This document shows positions 55,410-64,000 of a stretch of DNA of 64,000 nt, piece after piece. Numbering within the stretch: position 1 is the first letter of the stretch; each line of letters opens with the position of its first letter. The notes below the pieces were generated by a model. It saw nothing but the letters and a program-made list of their open reading frames with translations, searched no databases and was not told the DNA's origin. The position numbers were made by a program, and so were the translations under genes. This DNA is from an uncultured Clostridia bacterium (lineage in GTDB: Bacteria; Bacillota; Clostridia; UMGS1883), in assembly GCA_947626145.1 (NCBI GenBank), contig CANQRB010000001.1:248001-312000 (forward strand). The letters run 5' to 3'.

Positions 55410-56339
55410 TTACCTCCCTAAAATAATGCCTTTTTCTATTTTATGGCCGCGGAGATAGTCCTTTACGGTCATTTTTCCCTTTCCTTCAAATTTGACGTTC
55501 TCTATTCTTACGGCTCCCTGACCGCAGGCCACCGTAAGGCCGCCGTCGTCAACGGCTATAACCTCGCCGGCGTCCCCGCCGCCCTCCGACAGCCGCACCA
55601 TGTCGATAACAAAGCGCCTGCCGTCAAGGTAGCTGAAAGCCATCGGCCAGGAATTCAGGCCACGGACACGGTTGTAAACCTCCTCGGCCGTCAGCTTCCA
55701 GTCAATCTCACCCTCGGCCTTGGTCAGCATATGGGCGTAACAGGCAAGGCTCTCATCCTGCTTTTCGGCGGAGAGGTCGCCGCGTCTGAAGCGTTCCACA
55801 GTCTCTATCAGCACTTTGCCGCCAACCTCGGCCAGTACATCGTGCAGCATGGATGCCGTCATATCCTCGGGCACCGGCACCTGAGCCTTTAATATCATAT
55901 CTCCGGTGTCAAGCCCTTTTTCCAGATACATCGACGTGACGCCGCTGATCCGATCCCCTGCCATAACCGCCCGCTGGATGGGCGCGGCCCCACGGAAACG
56001 GGGCAGCAGGGACGCATGAATGTTGATACAGCGGTATTTCGGATAATTCAAAATATATTCCGGCAGTATCTTTCCATAGGCCACGACCACGATAAGCTCC
56101 GGATCAAGCTCCCGAAGGAGCGGCAGTATGGCGTCGTCCTTCAAGGTCTCCGGCTGATACACGGGGAGCCCCTTTTCAAGAGCGTAGGCCTTGACCTCCG
56201 GCATGGCAAGTTCCATTTTCCGCCCCTTGGGCTTATCCGGCTGCGAAATCACGCCCACAATTTCATTGGTGCCGTCCTCCACCAGAGCCTCAAGGCTTTT
56301 CCGGGCAAATTCCGGCGTTCCCATAAAGAGTATTCTCAT
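55410..56339 (-). CDS. fmt: Methionyl-tRNA formyltransferase
   Basis: RILFMGTPEFA, CINIHASLLPRFRGAAPIQRA. Confidence 0.96.
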   Translation of the reverse strand: MRILFMGTPEFARKSLEALVEDGTNEIVGVISQPDKPKGRKMELAMPEVKAYALEKGLPVYQPETLKDDAILPLLRELDPELIVVVAYGKILPEYILNYPKYRCINIHASLLPRFRGAAPIQRAVMAGDRISGVTSMYLEKGLDTGDMILKAQVPVPEDMTASMLHDVLAEVGGKVLIETVERFRRGDLSAEKQDESLACYAHMLTKAEGEIDWKLTAEEVYNRVRGLNSWPMAFSYLDGRRFVIDMVRLSEGGGDAGEVIAVDDGGLTVACGQGAVRIENVKFEGKGKMTVKDYLRGHKIEKGIILGR

Positions 56340-56356
56340 TTGATCACCCGACTCTG

Positions 56357-56827
56357 TTATTCGTCAACTTCCACGAAACGGATCACCTTTTCAACATAAA
56401 GTATGCCGTCCAGATGGTCGATCTCATGGCAGAGACAGCGGGAGTACAGTTCTTCGCCGGTGTACTCGAAGCGCTGACCCTTTCTGTCGTAGGCTATGAC
56501 CGTAGTCTTCATGGGGCGCTCCACCTCGCCGGCCTTGCCGGGTACGCTGAGGCAGCCCTCGGAGTCCACGTATCTGCCCTCAGTGCTGACTATTACGGGA
56601 TTTACCAGCTCGAGTATCCTGTCGTCGCCCATGTTTATGACTATGGCCCGCTTCAGTATGCCAACCTGCGGAGCCGCCAATCCCACGCCGTTATATCTGA
56701 TAAGGGTCTCCCTCATATCGTCGAGCAGCACATGGAGACGCTCGTCGAACTCCTCCACGGGACGGCATTTTTTCTTAAGACAGGGGTCGCCTATTTCTCT
56801 GATCTTTCTGTATGCCAAAGCCTTCAT
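56357..56827 (-). CDS. def: Peptide deformylase
   Basis: GVGLAAPQVG, EGCLSVPG, CHEIDHLDGILY. Confidence 0.95.
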   Translation of the reverse strand: MKALAYRKIREIGDPCLKKKCRPVEEFDERLHVLLDDMRETLIRYNGVGLAAPQVGILKRAIVINMGDDRILELVNPVIVSTEGRYVDSEGCLSVPGKAGEVERPMKTTVIAYDRKGQRFEYTGEELYSRCLCHEIDHLDGILYVEKVIRFVEVDE

Positions 56828-56856
56828 TCCTTTCACTAATATTATTGCGCGTTTGT

Positions 56857-59310
56857 TCAGTTCATACTGTTGGGATTTATATCCACGGCGACGGAAAGCT
56901 CCGCACCGGATTTTGCCTGAATTTTTTTTACTATCCTGTTTATGACGGGCACAAGCTCGTCCGCGCGGGAGCATTTGAGCCACAGGCGCCAGCGGTGTCG
57001 GCCTTGAATTTTACTTATCGGAGCCTCGGACGGGCCGTAGACCGTAACATCGCCGAAGCTCTCCGATTCAATGGCTTCGCGCAGCTCCTCTCCCGCCTCG
57101 GACGCTCCGGCCCTCGCCTTTTCCGGATCGGCGGAGCTGAAAATAAACAGTATTATTTTACAGAAGGGGGGATAACGGAATATCCTGCGGTACTCTATTT
57201 CTTCTTTATAAAAAGCCTTGTAGTCCTGACGTGCGGCGGCCCGAATAACGCTGTTATCGGGGTCGTAGGTCTGAACGACGGCCCGGCCCGGAACGTCGCC
57301 GCGGCCCGCCCGTCCGCATACCTGGGTTATCAGATTGAACGCCCTTTCGCCGGAACGGAAATCGTCGTTGTTAAGAGCCGCGTCCGCCGCCAGCACCCCG
57401 GCCAGAGTCACTCCCGAAAAATCCAGACCCTTGGCCACCATCTGAGTGCCGAGGAGGATGTCCACGTCATCCTTTTCGAAGCTTTCAATGATTTTTTCGT
57501 GGCCGCGTTTGCCGCTCGTTGTGTCTACATCCATCCGCAAGAGAGTGGCGTTTGGGAAAATATCGTGTATCTGGGCCTCGGCCTTTTGGGTTCCTTTGCC
57601 AAAATCACGTACCCTGTCGCTGCCGCATTCCGGACATACGGCGGGCACCGGCTCGGTACAACCGCACATATGGCAGACCAGGGATTCCCCGTCCCTGTGA
57701 TACGTCATGGAAACGCTGCAGTTCGGGCAGGTGAACACATGGCCGCAGCTGCGGCAGGAAATAAACGTGGAGTAGCCCCTGCGGTTCAGCAGCAGTATGC
57801 TTTGCTGGCCGTTTTTCAGATTTTCGCTGAGCTCCACCGCCAACCGGCGGCTAAGTACGGTTTTGTTGCCCTCGACAAGCTCCCTGCGCATATCGACTAT
57901 GCTCACCTCAGGCAGGGGATTTTCGTTGTATCGCTCCGTCATCTCGACGAGCTCACAGGCTCCGGATTTGGCCATGTAATATGTTTCAACCGAGGGCGTC
58001 GCCGAGGCGAGCACAACCTTGCAGCCATTGATCCGTCCCCGCATTATGGCTATATTTTTTGCGTTATATCGGGGGTTTGACTCCGATTTATAGGAGCTTT
58101 CGTGCTCCTCGTCAATTATTATAAGCCCAAGATTTTCGCAGGGGGCAAACACGGCGCTGCGCGCGCCCACGACAATACTTGCGTCCCCCCGCTTTATACG
58201 CCGCCAGCTGTCCAGCCGTTCGCCCATGGACAGGGCGCTGTGAACCACCGCCACCTTGTCCCCGAACCGACGGTAGAATCGATCGGTGATCTGGGACGTG
58301 AGGGCGATCTCCGGCACCAGAATAAGCACCTGCTGTCCCCGCTCCATACATGACGCGGCGGCCTGCATATATACCTCGGTTTTTCCGCTGCCGGTGACGC
58401 CGTGGAGGACGAAAACCGGAGACGGATCGCTGAGAATGGTTTCCAGAGCCTTCCGCTGCTGCTCGGTCAGAGGTAGGGGCTTTTCCCCAACGAACTCCTT
58501 ATTTTCAAAGGGGTTGCGGATACATTCGATATTTTTTGTGCCGAGATAGCCCTTGTCCGTCAGAAGCTCGACCGTACTTCGGTTGACTCCGGCAGCGGCC
58601 TCGATGTCGGCGGCCGTATACTCGCCGCCGTCGGCTAACAGATCAATCACTGCCGCCTGGGACGGTGCGCGTACACTCATCCGCCGGCTGAGCTCGTATG
58701 GGTCGTCGGCGCCGATGTAATAGTAGACCCGAATGAACTTTTCATTGGCCTTTTGCTTTTCCTTTATAGTTTTTTCAACAATGCCGTTTTTTATCAGGGC
58801 GGAAATAATTGTTCCCGCACCCTTGCCCATCTCCCCCTTGAGCTGCTCCACTTCGGCGCTGCCGCCGCCGCTGCGTAGTATTTCCACAAGCCTGCGGCGT
58901 TTTTCGCTTTTGGCAATAAATTTTTTGCCCTCCTCGGTGTCTGCCGCGTCGGTGAGGTACACGCTCTCGAGGAATTTCATTTCCAGCCCCGGAGGGAGAA
59001 AGAGATGTACCGCCGAAACAAAGGTACAAAAGCAGTATTTGCTTATATAACGGCAAAGCTCGATAGCCTCGGCGGTGAGCACGGGCTCCTCGTCAATAGG
59101 CCTGACAATATCTTTTAAATGAGGGTAATCGGTATCCTCCAAAAGGCCGGTGACATAGGCCTCCATCTGTCGGTCGCCGTTCCCGAAGGGAACCTTGACC
59201 CGCATACCCGGCACGACTCTGCCCGCATACTTTTCCGGCACGCTGTAATGGAATTCCCGATCCAGAGAGGGACTGGGGCTGTTGATATAAACCTGAGCTA
59301 TATGCGCCAA
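56857..59310 (-). CDS. priA: Primosomal protein N'
   Basis: HGVTGSGKTEVYMQ, DEEHESSYK, zinc-binding CRSCGHVFTCPNC...CHMCGC, GTQMVAKGLDF. Confidence 0.95.
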   Translation of the reverse strand: MAHIAQVYINSPSPSLDREFHYSVPEKYAGRVVPGMRVKVPFGNGDRQMEAYVTGLLEDTDYPHLKDIVRPIDEEPVLTAEAIELCRYISKYCFCTFVSAVHLFLPPGLEMKFLESVYLTDAADTEEGKKFIAKSEKRRRLVEILRSGGGSAEVEQLKGEMGKGAGTIISALIKNGIVEKTIKEKQKANEKFIRVYYYIGADDPYELSRRMSVRAPSQAAVIDLLADGGEYTAADIEAAAGVNRSTVELLTDKGYLGTKNIECIRNPFENKEFVGEKPLPLTEQQRKALETILSDPSPVFVLHGVTGSGKTEVYMQAAASCMERGQQVLILVPEIALTSQITDRFYRRFGDKVAVVHSALSMGERLDSWRRIKRGDASIVVGARSAVFAPCENLGLIIIDEEHESSYKSESNPRYNAKNIAIMRGRINGCKVVLASATPSVETYYMAKSGACELVEMTERYNENPLPEVSIVDMRRELVEGNKTVLSRRLAVELSENLKNGQQSILLLNRRGYSTFISCRSCGHVFTCPNCSVSMTYHRDGESLVCHMCGCTEPVPAVCPECGSDRVRDFGKGTQKAEAQIHDIFPNATLLRMDVDTTSGKRGHEKIIESFEKDDVDILLGTQMVAKGLDFSGVTLAGVLAADAALNNDDFRSGERAFNLITQVCGRAGRGDVPGRAVVQTYDPDNSVIRAAARQDYKAFYKEEIEYRRIFRYPPFCKIILFIFSSADPEKARAGASEAGEELREAIESESFGDVTVYGPSEAPISKIQGRHRWRLWLKCSRADELVPVINRIVKKIQAKSGAELSVAVDINPNSMN

Positions 59311-59328
59311 TCCTCTCCCCCCTTTACG

Positions 59329-60534
59329 TTATTTCGATAACAGTTTTGCCGCCTCGGTGAGAATAATGTCGGCAATTTCGGCCTTGGAGCCGCTCAGCTC
59401 CATTTTGTCCCTTCCGTCGCGGAACAGCAGCGTGACCACGTTGGTGTCTGTGCCAAAGCCCGCTCCCGGTGTGTTAAGATTGTTGGCGGCGATTATATCC
59501 GCATTTTTCTTTTTCAGCTTCTCTCCGGCGCTCTCGATAAGGTCTCGGGTCTCCATACAGAAGCCCACCAGCGCCCGTCTGCTTTTTTTCCGTCCAAGCT
59601 CCGCGAGGATGTCCGGATTTTGCGTTAGCTTTATCTCCGGCGGCCCGGCGGCCTTTTTGATCTTATCCGCGGCACGGCTTTCCGGACGGAAATCCCCCAC
59701 GGCGGCGGCCATAACTATAATGTCGTACTCTGACTCCCTCTCCATGACCGCCCTGTACATATCCTCGGCGGAAATTATGTCAACCACTTCAACGCCCATG
59801 GGAGGTCTGATACTCACCGGCCCGCTGACCAGCGTCACCTGGGCGCCGCGAAGCGCAGCGGCTTCGGCCACGGCATAGCCCATCTTTCCGGTCGAGCCAT
59901 TGGAGATATAACGAACCGGATCGATGGCCTCACGGGTAGGGCCGGCCGTGACAAGCACCTTAAACCCGCTAAGATCCTTTTCACGGGCGATCTCCATAAG
60001 CACACGGCGAACTATCTCGTCCGGCTCGGGCAGTCGTCCCTTTCCCTCTGTGCCGCAGGCAAGACGGCCGCTGTCGGGCTCGACAAACTTGTAGCCATAG
60101 CTCTTCAGCCGTTCAATATTCCCCTGCACAATCGGATTTTCATACATATTGGTGTTCATCGCCGGACATATAAGAACCGGCGCTCTTGTGGCCATGACCG
60201 TAGTGGAAACCATATCGTCGGCAATACCGCAGGCGATTTTACCGATAATATTGGCCGTCGCGGGACAGACAAGGAAAAGATCAGCCTTCTCCGCCAGGGC
60301 GATATGAGCTATCTCCATCGCCTTCGGCTCCTCGAACATATCGGTCACGACCGGAGTTTTGGTTATGGAGCGGAAGGTCAGCGGCGTAACAAACTCAGCT
60401 GCGTGTTCCGTCATGATAACGTCCACCTCAGCCCCCAGCTTAACCAGCGAGCTGACCACGCTGACGGCCTTAAAGGCGGCGATGCCGCCGGTCACGCAGA
60501 CCACGATATTTTTACCCTTCAGCATAGCTGTCAC
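59329..60534 (-). CDS. coaBC: Bifunctional phosphopantothenoylcysteine decarboxylase/synthetase
   Basis: VTGGIAAFK, PAMNTNMYENP, TAGPTREAIDPVRYISNGSTGKMG. Confidence 0.95.
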   Translation of the reverse strand: MTAMLKGKNIVVCVTGGIAAFKAVSVVSSLVKLGAEVDVIMTEHAAEFVTPLTFRSITKTPVVTDMFEEPKAMEIAHIALAEKADLFLVCPATANIIGKIACGIADDMVSTTVMATRAPVLICPAMNTNMYENPIVQGNIERLKSYGYKFVEPDSGRLACGTEGKGRLPEPDEIVRRVLMEIAREKDLSGFKVLVTAGPTREAIDPVRYISNGSTGKMGYAVAEAAALRGAQVTLVSGPVSIRPPMGVEVVDIISAEDMYRAVMERESEYDIIVMAAAVGDFRPESRAADKIKKAAGPPEIKLTQNPDILAELGRKKSRRALVGFCMETRDLIESAGEKLKKKNADIIAANNLNTPGAGFGTDTNVVTLLFRDGRDKMELSGSKAEIADIILTEAAKLLSK

Positions 60535-60541
60535 CGCCGGT

Positions 60542-60760
60542 TCAGTCCACGGTCAGATGCTCGTCCTCCAGCTGTTCCTTGGCGACACCGGGAAGAATCG
60601 GATGCACATAACCCTCGGATATTTCCTTAATGGCGATAGTCACGGCCTTGTCACAGTCGCCGTCCTTCGCCAGCTGGCGGGCCCGCTTGCTGGTGGCCAC
60701 CACCAGAGAATAGCGGGAATCAAATTCTTTCATCAAAGATGCGATTTCGGGATATATCAT
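60542..60760 (-). CDS. rpoZ: RNA polymerase omega subunit
   Basis: DSRYSLVVATSKRARQL; synteny with gmk. Confidence 0.9.
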   Translation of the reverse strand: MIYPEIASLMKEFDSRYSLVVATSKRARQLAKDGDCDKAVTIAIKEISEGYVHPILPGVAKEQLEDEHLTVD

Positions 60761-61359
60761 TTCAAAAACTCCTTGTTAATAAATTCAATATTTCGGGGCA
60801 TATAGCACTTTTCGGCGGCAATTATTGCCTCCAGCCTCTGAACGGCGGCGTCAACATCGTCGTTCATAAGCATATAGTTATACTTTTTTGCCCTCGGGAA
60901 CTCAGATTTTGCCTTTTCAAGCCGGGCCTGTATTTCTTCCGGCGTTTCGGAGCCCCGGCCCTCGAGCCTGCGATTTAATTCTTCAATACTGGGAGGACAC
61001 ACAAATATGAACACTCCCTCCGGAAAATGTGAACGTACCTGCATGGCGCCGTCGCTCTCTATTTCCAGAATCACATCTCTGCCGGCCTCAAGCTGTTTCA
61101 TGACCGGCTCCTTTGGAGTGCCGTAATAGTTGTCACAATAGACGGCGTGCTCGAGGAACGCGTCCTTAGCTATACCGGCACGGAACTGATCCTCATCGAT
61201 AAAGAAATATGTCACACCGTCGGCATCCTCAGCTCTTGGCTTGCGTGTGGTGGCCGATATGGAAAGATAGACCTCGGGGTGCTTCTCAACATAGGCCTTG
61301 CATATGGTGCCCTTACCGGCTCCGCTGGGGCCGGAAACCACAAAGAGATTACCCTTCAT
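60757..61359 (-). CDS. gmk: Guanylate kinase
   Basis: [48 protein letters not shown]. Confidence 0.96.
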   Translation of the reverse strand: MKGNLFVVSGPSGAGKGTICKAYVEKHPEVYLSISATTRKPRAEDADGVTYFFIDEDQFRAGIAKDAFLEHAVYCDNYYGTPKEPVMKQLEAGRDVILEIESDGAMQVRSHFPEGVFIFVCPPSIEELNRRLEGRGSETPEEIQARLEKAKSEFPRAKKYNYMLMNDDVDAAVQRLEAIIAAEKCYMPRNIEFINKEFLK

Positions 61360-61627
61360 TTTCGTCGTCCTCCTCTACTACTGTCATTTTCGCCTCATGG
61401 CGCGAGGCTATCGTTTCGGGCTGGATAGCCGAGAGAATAACATGGCAGCTGTCCATGATCAACACGCTGCGGGTCTTTCGCCCATAGGTGGCGTCGATGA
61501 GCATTCCCTTTTCCCTTGTCTCCTGAATGAGGCGCTTGACCGGAGCGCTGTCCGGCGATACCACCGAAACCAGTCTCAGGTCGGAGATCATGTTTCCGTA
61601 CCCTATATTAATAAGCCGCATACCCAA
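61349..61627 (-). CDS. remA: RemA/DUF370 family extracellular matrix regulator
   Basis: [10 protein letters not shown]...[43 protein letters not shown]. Confidence 0.93.
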   Translation of the reverse strand: MGMRLINIGYGNMISDLRLVSVVSPDSAPVKRLIQETREKGMLIDATYGRKTRSVLIMDSCHVILSAIQPETIASRHEAKMTVVEEDDENEG

Positions 61628-61630
61628 CTC

Positions 61631-62518
61631 CTATTCTACGTTTTGGCACTGTTCCCGGAGCTTCTCTATCTCCGCCTTTATGTCAATGACGAGCTTTGCC
61701 GTTTCAAGGTCGTTGCTTTTACTGCCGACGGTGTTTATTTCACGGTTCATCTCCTGAATGAGGAAATCCAGCTTTCTGCCAACGGGCTCGGTGCTCTTGA
61801 GCATTTTGCGCATTTGGGAAATGTGGCTCTTGAGCCGCACTATTTCCTCGTTCACGTCGATTCTGTCGGAGAATATGGCCACCTCGGAGAGCAGTCTGCT
61901 CTCATCGTAGGGTACCTCCTCAAGTATCTGCCTCACCCGGCTTTCAAGGCGAAGCCTGTATTCTTTAACAATAGACGGTGCCCGTTCCTCGATTTTAGCG
62001 GTAAGCTCGGCCACAACGTCCAGCCTGCCGTTCATGTCGGCAAAAAGGCGTTCGCCCTCGGCGGCCCGCATGGCGTCGAAGCTGTCAAGAGCGGCGGAAA
62101 GAGCCTCCTTAATGGCGGCAAGAATGGCGTCGTCGTCATCCTCTGCTTTTTCCACACGGAACACGTCGGGCACTCTGAGGAAGTCACGGGCATTGAGCTC
62201 GTACTCAAGGCCAAGCTCCTTCGCCAGCAGCTGCATACCCTCGTAATAGCCCTTGGCCAGCTCAACGTCAACCCGTACTACCCCGCCCGAGGCCTCACGG
62301 TTCTCCACGGTCATATATATGTCCGCCTTGCCACGGGCGATGGTCTGACCGGCCAGCTTTTTTATTTCATCTTCGGCGAAGGCATAGACGCGGGGGCACT
62401 TTATATTGAAGTCGCTGTACCGGTGATTGACGCACCTGACCTCAAGGGTAAAGGCTTTGCCGGCCGCCAGAGCGATCCCGCTTCCGTAGCCGGTCATACT
62501 TTTTATCATTGGCTCCAC
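61631..62518 (-). CDS. YicC family protein (endoribonuclease-like)
   Basis: MIKSMTGYG; ECNTVGSK-like REINTVGSKSND. Confidence 0.95.
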   Translation of the reverse strand: MEPMIKSMTGYGSGIALAAGKAFTLEVRCVNHRYSDFNIKCPRVYAFAEDEIKKLAGQTIARGKADIYMTVENREASGGVVRVDVELAKGYYEGMQLLAKELGLEYELNARDFLRVPDVFRVEKAEDDDDAILAAIKEALSAALDSFDAMRAAEGERLFADMNGRLDVVAELTAKIEERAPSIVKEYRLRLESRVRQILEEVPYDESRLLSEVAIFSDRIDVNEEIVRLKSHISQMRKMLKSTEPVGRKLDFLIQEMNREINTVGSKSNDLETAKLVIDIKAEIEKLREQCQNVE

Positions 62519-62556
62519 CTTCCTGTCGTTTTATGCACATAACTATCTAATATATA

Positions 62557-62585
62557 ATTATACCATTCAATGCCGGTAAAGTCAA
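62557..62585 (-). promoter_or_regulatory. Promoter TTGACT-17-TATAAT for yicC-headed gene run
   Basis: -35 62580-62585, -10 62557-62562 (minus strand). Confidence 0.85.
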
Positions 62586-62701
62586 CATTTTAAAAAAATT
62601 TTTAAATCAAAAGAGGAATTTGTTTAAAAATTATATACAATTTTCCTTTTGTACTGGACAAATTGCGTACATAATGATAAAATAATTACGGAGGGATGAC
62701 T

Positions 62702-63811
62702 ATGGACAAGGTGAAAAAATGGACAGCGCTGTCGGCGGCCTGCGGCGGGAGCCGAAGCGAATTGGAACGCCTGTGCGCGGAATACGAAACAGTGAGCGAC
62801 AGTGATCCCCGTCTTTGCACCGAGGAGGCTAAGACACTGTTCGCTTCGCTGGACAACCCGCCGGTGGACGGAGTGACGGTGCTTATCTATCCGGACGCAG
62901 CATATCCGCAAAAGCTGAAGCAGCTGAAGAACCCGCCAGCCGTCCTGTATGTCCTGGGAGACCCCGGCATTATCGAAGGATGTCCACATATCGCCGTGGT
63001 TGGCTCCCGTGAAGCGTCGCTTTACGGCATGACCGTGACCGCCGACCTCTGCCGCGACTTCTGCGAGGCGGGCTTCGGCATCATAACCGGCGGCGCCAAG
63101 GGCATTGACAGTGCGGCCGCGCAGACCGCGGTCAAATTCGGAGGAAAAGCGATCATCGTGCTGGGTTGCGGAGTTGATATCGTCTACCCGCCGGAAAACG
63201 AGGAGCTTTTCTCCCAAATCATAGACGCCGGCGGCGCCATAGTCAGTGAGTTTCCCTTCGGCACGCTTCCCCTGCCAATACTCTTTCCCCGACGCAACAG
63301 GATAATAGCCGCTCTTTGTGACGGCTGTGTGGTGACGGAGGCGGGCCGCAGGAGCGGAGCGCTCATAACGGCCGACCACTGTCTTGACCTGCGGCGGCCG
63401 CTGTACGCCGTTCCCGGCAACATAACCTCCCCCGGCAGCGCGGGAACCAACGGTCTCATCCGTTCCGGCGCGTTGATGGCCACCGACGGGATGAGCGTGG
63501 CGTCGGAAATCAAGCTCTCGCTCTCCTTTAACGGAGAAAACTTCGCGGCTAAACCTGAGAAGAAAAAAACTCGCTCTGCGGCAAAAAAGGCCGCCATTCC
63601 CACGGAAAAAGAACCGGAACGCAAAAAACCCACCGGCTTAAGCGCCGAAGAGGAAAAAGTGATCAACGCCATCCAATCCAACAAGACCTCCCCCAACGAA
63701 ATTTCACTCTTCACCGGTCTTGACGAGGCCGCGCTTGCGCCAATGCTGGTAATGCTTGAATTAAAGGGCGTTATCGAGCGCAAATTCGGCGGACGATACA
63801 CGGTAAAGTGA
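62702..63811 (+). CDS. dprA: DNA-processing protein
   Basis: YPQKLKQLKNPPAVLYVLGD; AVVGSREAS; GGAKGIDSAA; ARRNRIIAAL-like (PRRNRIIAAL). Confidence 0.95.
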   Translation: MDKVKKWTALSAACGGSRSELERLCAEYETVSDSDPRLCTEEAKTLFASLDNPPVDGVTVLIYPDAAYPQKLKQLKNPPAVLYVLGDPGIIEGCPHIAVVGSREASLYGMTVTADLCRDFCEAGFGIITGGAKGIDSAAAQTAVKFGGKAIIVLGCGVDIVYPPENEELFSQIIDAGGAIVSEFPFGTLPLPILFPRRNRIIAALCDGCVVTEAGRRSGALITADHCLDLRRPLYAVPGNITSPGSAGTNGLIRSGALMATDGMSVASEIKLSLSFNGENFAAKPEKKKTRSAAKKAAIPTEKEPERKKPTGLSAEEEKVINAIQSNKTSPNEISLFTGLDEAALAPMLVMLELKGVIERKFGGRYTVK

Positions 63812-63819
63812 ATATTTAA

Positions 63820-63848
63820 GACCGGAAGCCTGTTTGGGACTTCCGGTC
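63820..63848. terminator. Bidirectional terminator
   Basis: GACCGGAAG-cctgtttggga-CTTCCGGTC then tgtctt. Confidence 0.8.
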
Positions 63849-63864
63849 TGTCTTATTATACCTA

Positions 63865-64000
63865 TTATAAATGTCTGCGCACCCGATCAAGGCTGCGTTC
63901 TTTTCCAAGCACCTGCTGGACGCACCACAGGTCGGGAGAGTTCTGCCGGCCGGTGACCGCGACCCGTATAACGGAGCTGACGTCTCCGACATGGCCCTTG
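63865..64000 (-). CDS. gltX: Glutamyl-tRNA synthetase C-terminus (truncated by window edge)
   Basis: Minus strand translates ...GDVSSVIRVAVTGRQNSPDLWCVQQVLGKERSLDRVRRHL*. Confidence 0.8.
   Translation of the reverse strand, partial: KGHVGDVSSVIRVAVTGRQNSPDLWCVQQVLGKERSLDRVRRHL

Noticed and set aside
56812-58080. 422-aa plus-strand ORF
   Set aside because: Antisense to priA.
61298-62542. 414-aa plus-strand ORF
   Set aside because: Antisense to gmk/remA/yicC.
1-64000. CRISPR arrays, prophage, rRNA operon, toxin-antitoxin or restriction systems
   Set aside because: No direct-repeat/spacer arrays, phage structural genes, rRNA or recognisable defence nucleases were seen by reading.

Overview
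Low-to-moderate GC Firmicutes/Clostridia-type chromosome segment. Most of the window is housekeeping or commonly accessory, and coding is dense. From about 47.5 to 62.5 kb there is one long minus-strand run of core genes: yicC-remA-gmk-rpoZ-coaBC-priA-def-fmt-yugP-like-rsmB-rlmN-prpC-prkC-rsgA-rpe-thiN. Other recognisable content: a Bce-type two-component/ABC module (7-11.5 kb), GH29 fucosidase plus a secreted phosphoesterase, dapA-dapB, mtnN-luxS-vanW, TrhP/TrmR-like tRNA modification genes, a very large secreted BNR/lectin protein divergent from a secreted HELGH metallopeptidase, mnmA, and a TPP-riboswitch thiamine-precursor transporter. The most unusual locus is at about 1.15-5.2 kb, on the minus strand: two overlapping WYL-domain regulator genes, then a promoter, then four tandem structured non-coding RNA units, then a Ro60/TROVE-like (HEAT plus vWA) gene. 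Each RNA unit is closed by a perfect 7-8 bp terminal stem of the form AAGxxxx(C)...(G)xxxxCTT followed by a (A)CAGCAR motif. Two units contain a tRNA T-arm, and one of them encloses an almost complete but non-canonical tRNA cloverleaf. I interpret this as a Ro/Y-RNA-like RNP locus with tRNA mimicry and WYL control. A second non-coding candidate is a SAM-I-clan-like riboswitch, with perfect promoter, P1, antiterminator and GNRA-capped terminator, in front of a 106-aa protein of unknown function (521-1046). All calls come from reading the sequence; no database or folding software was run.
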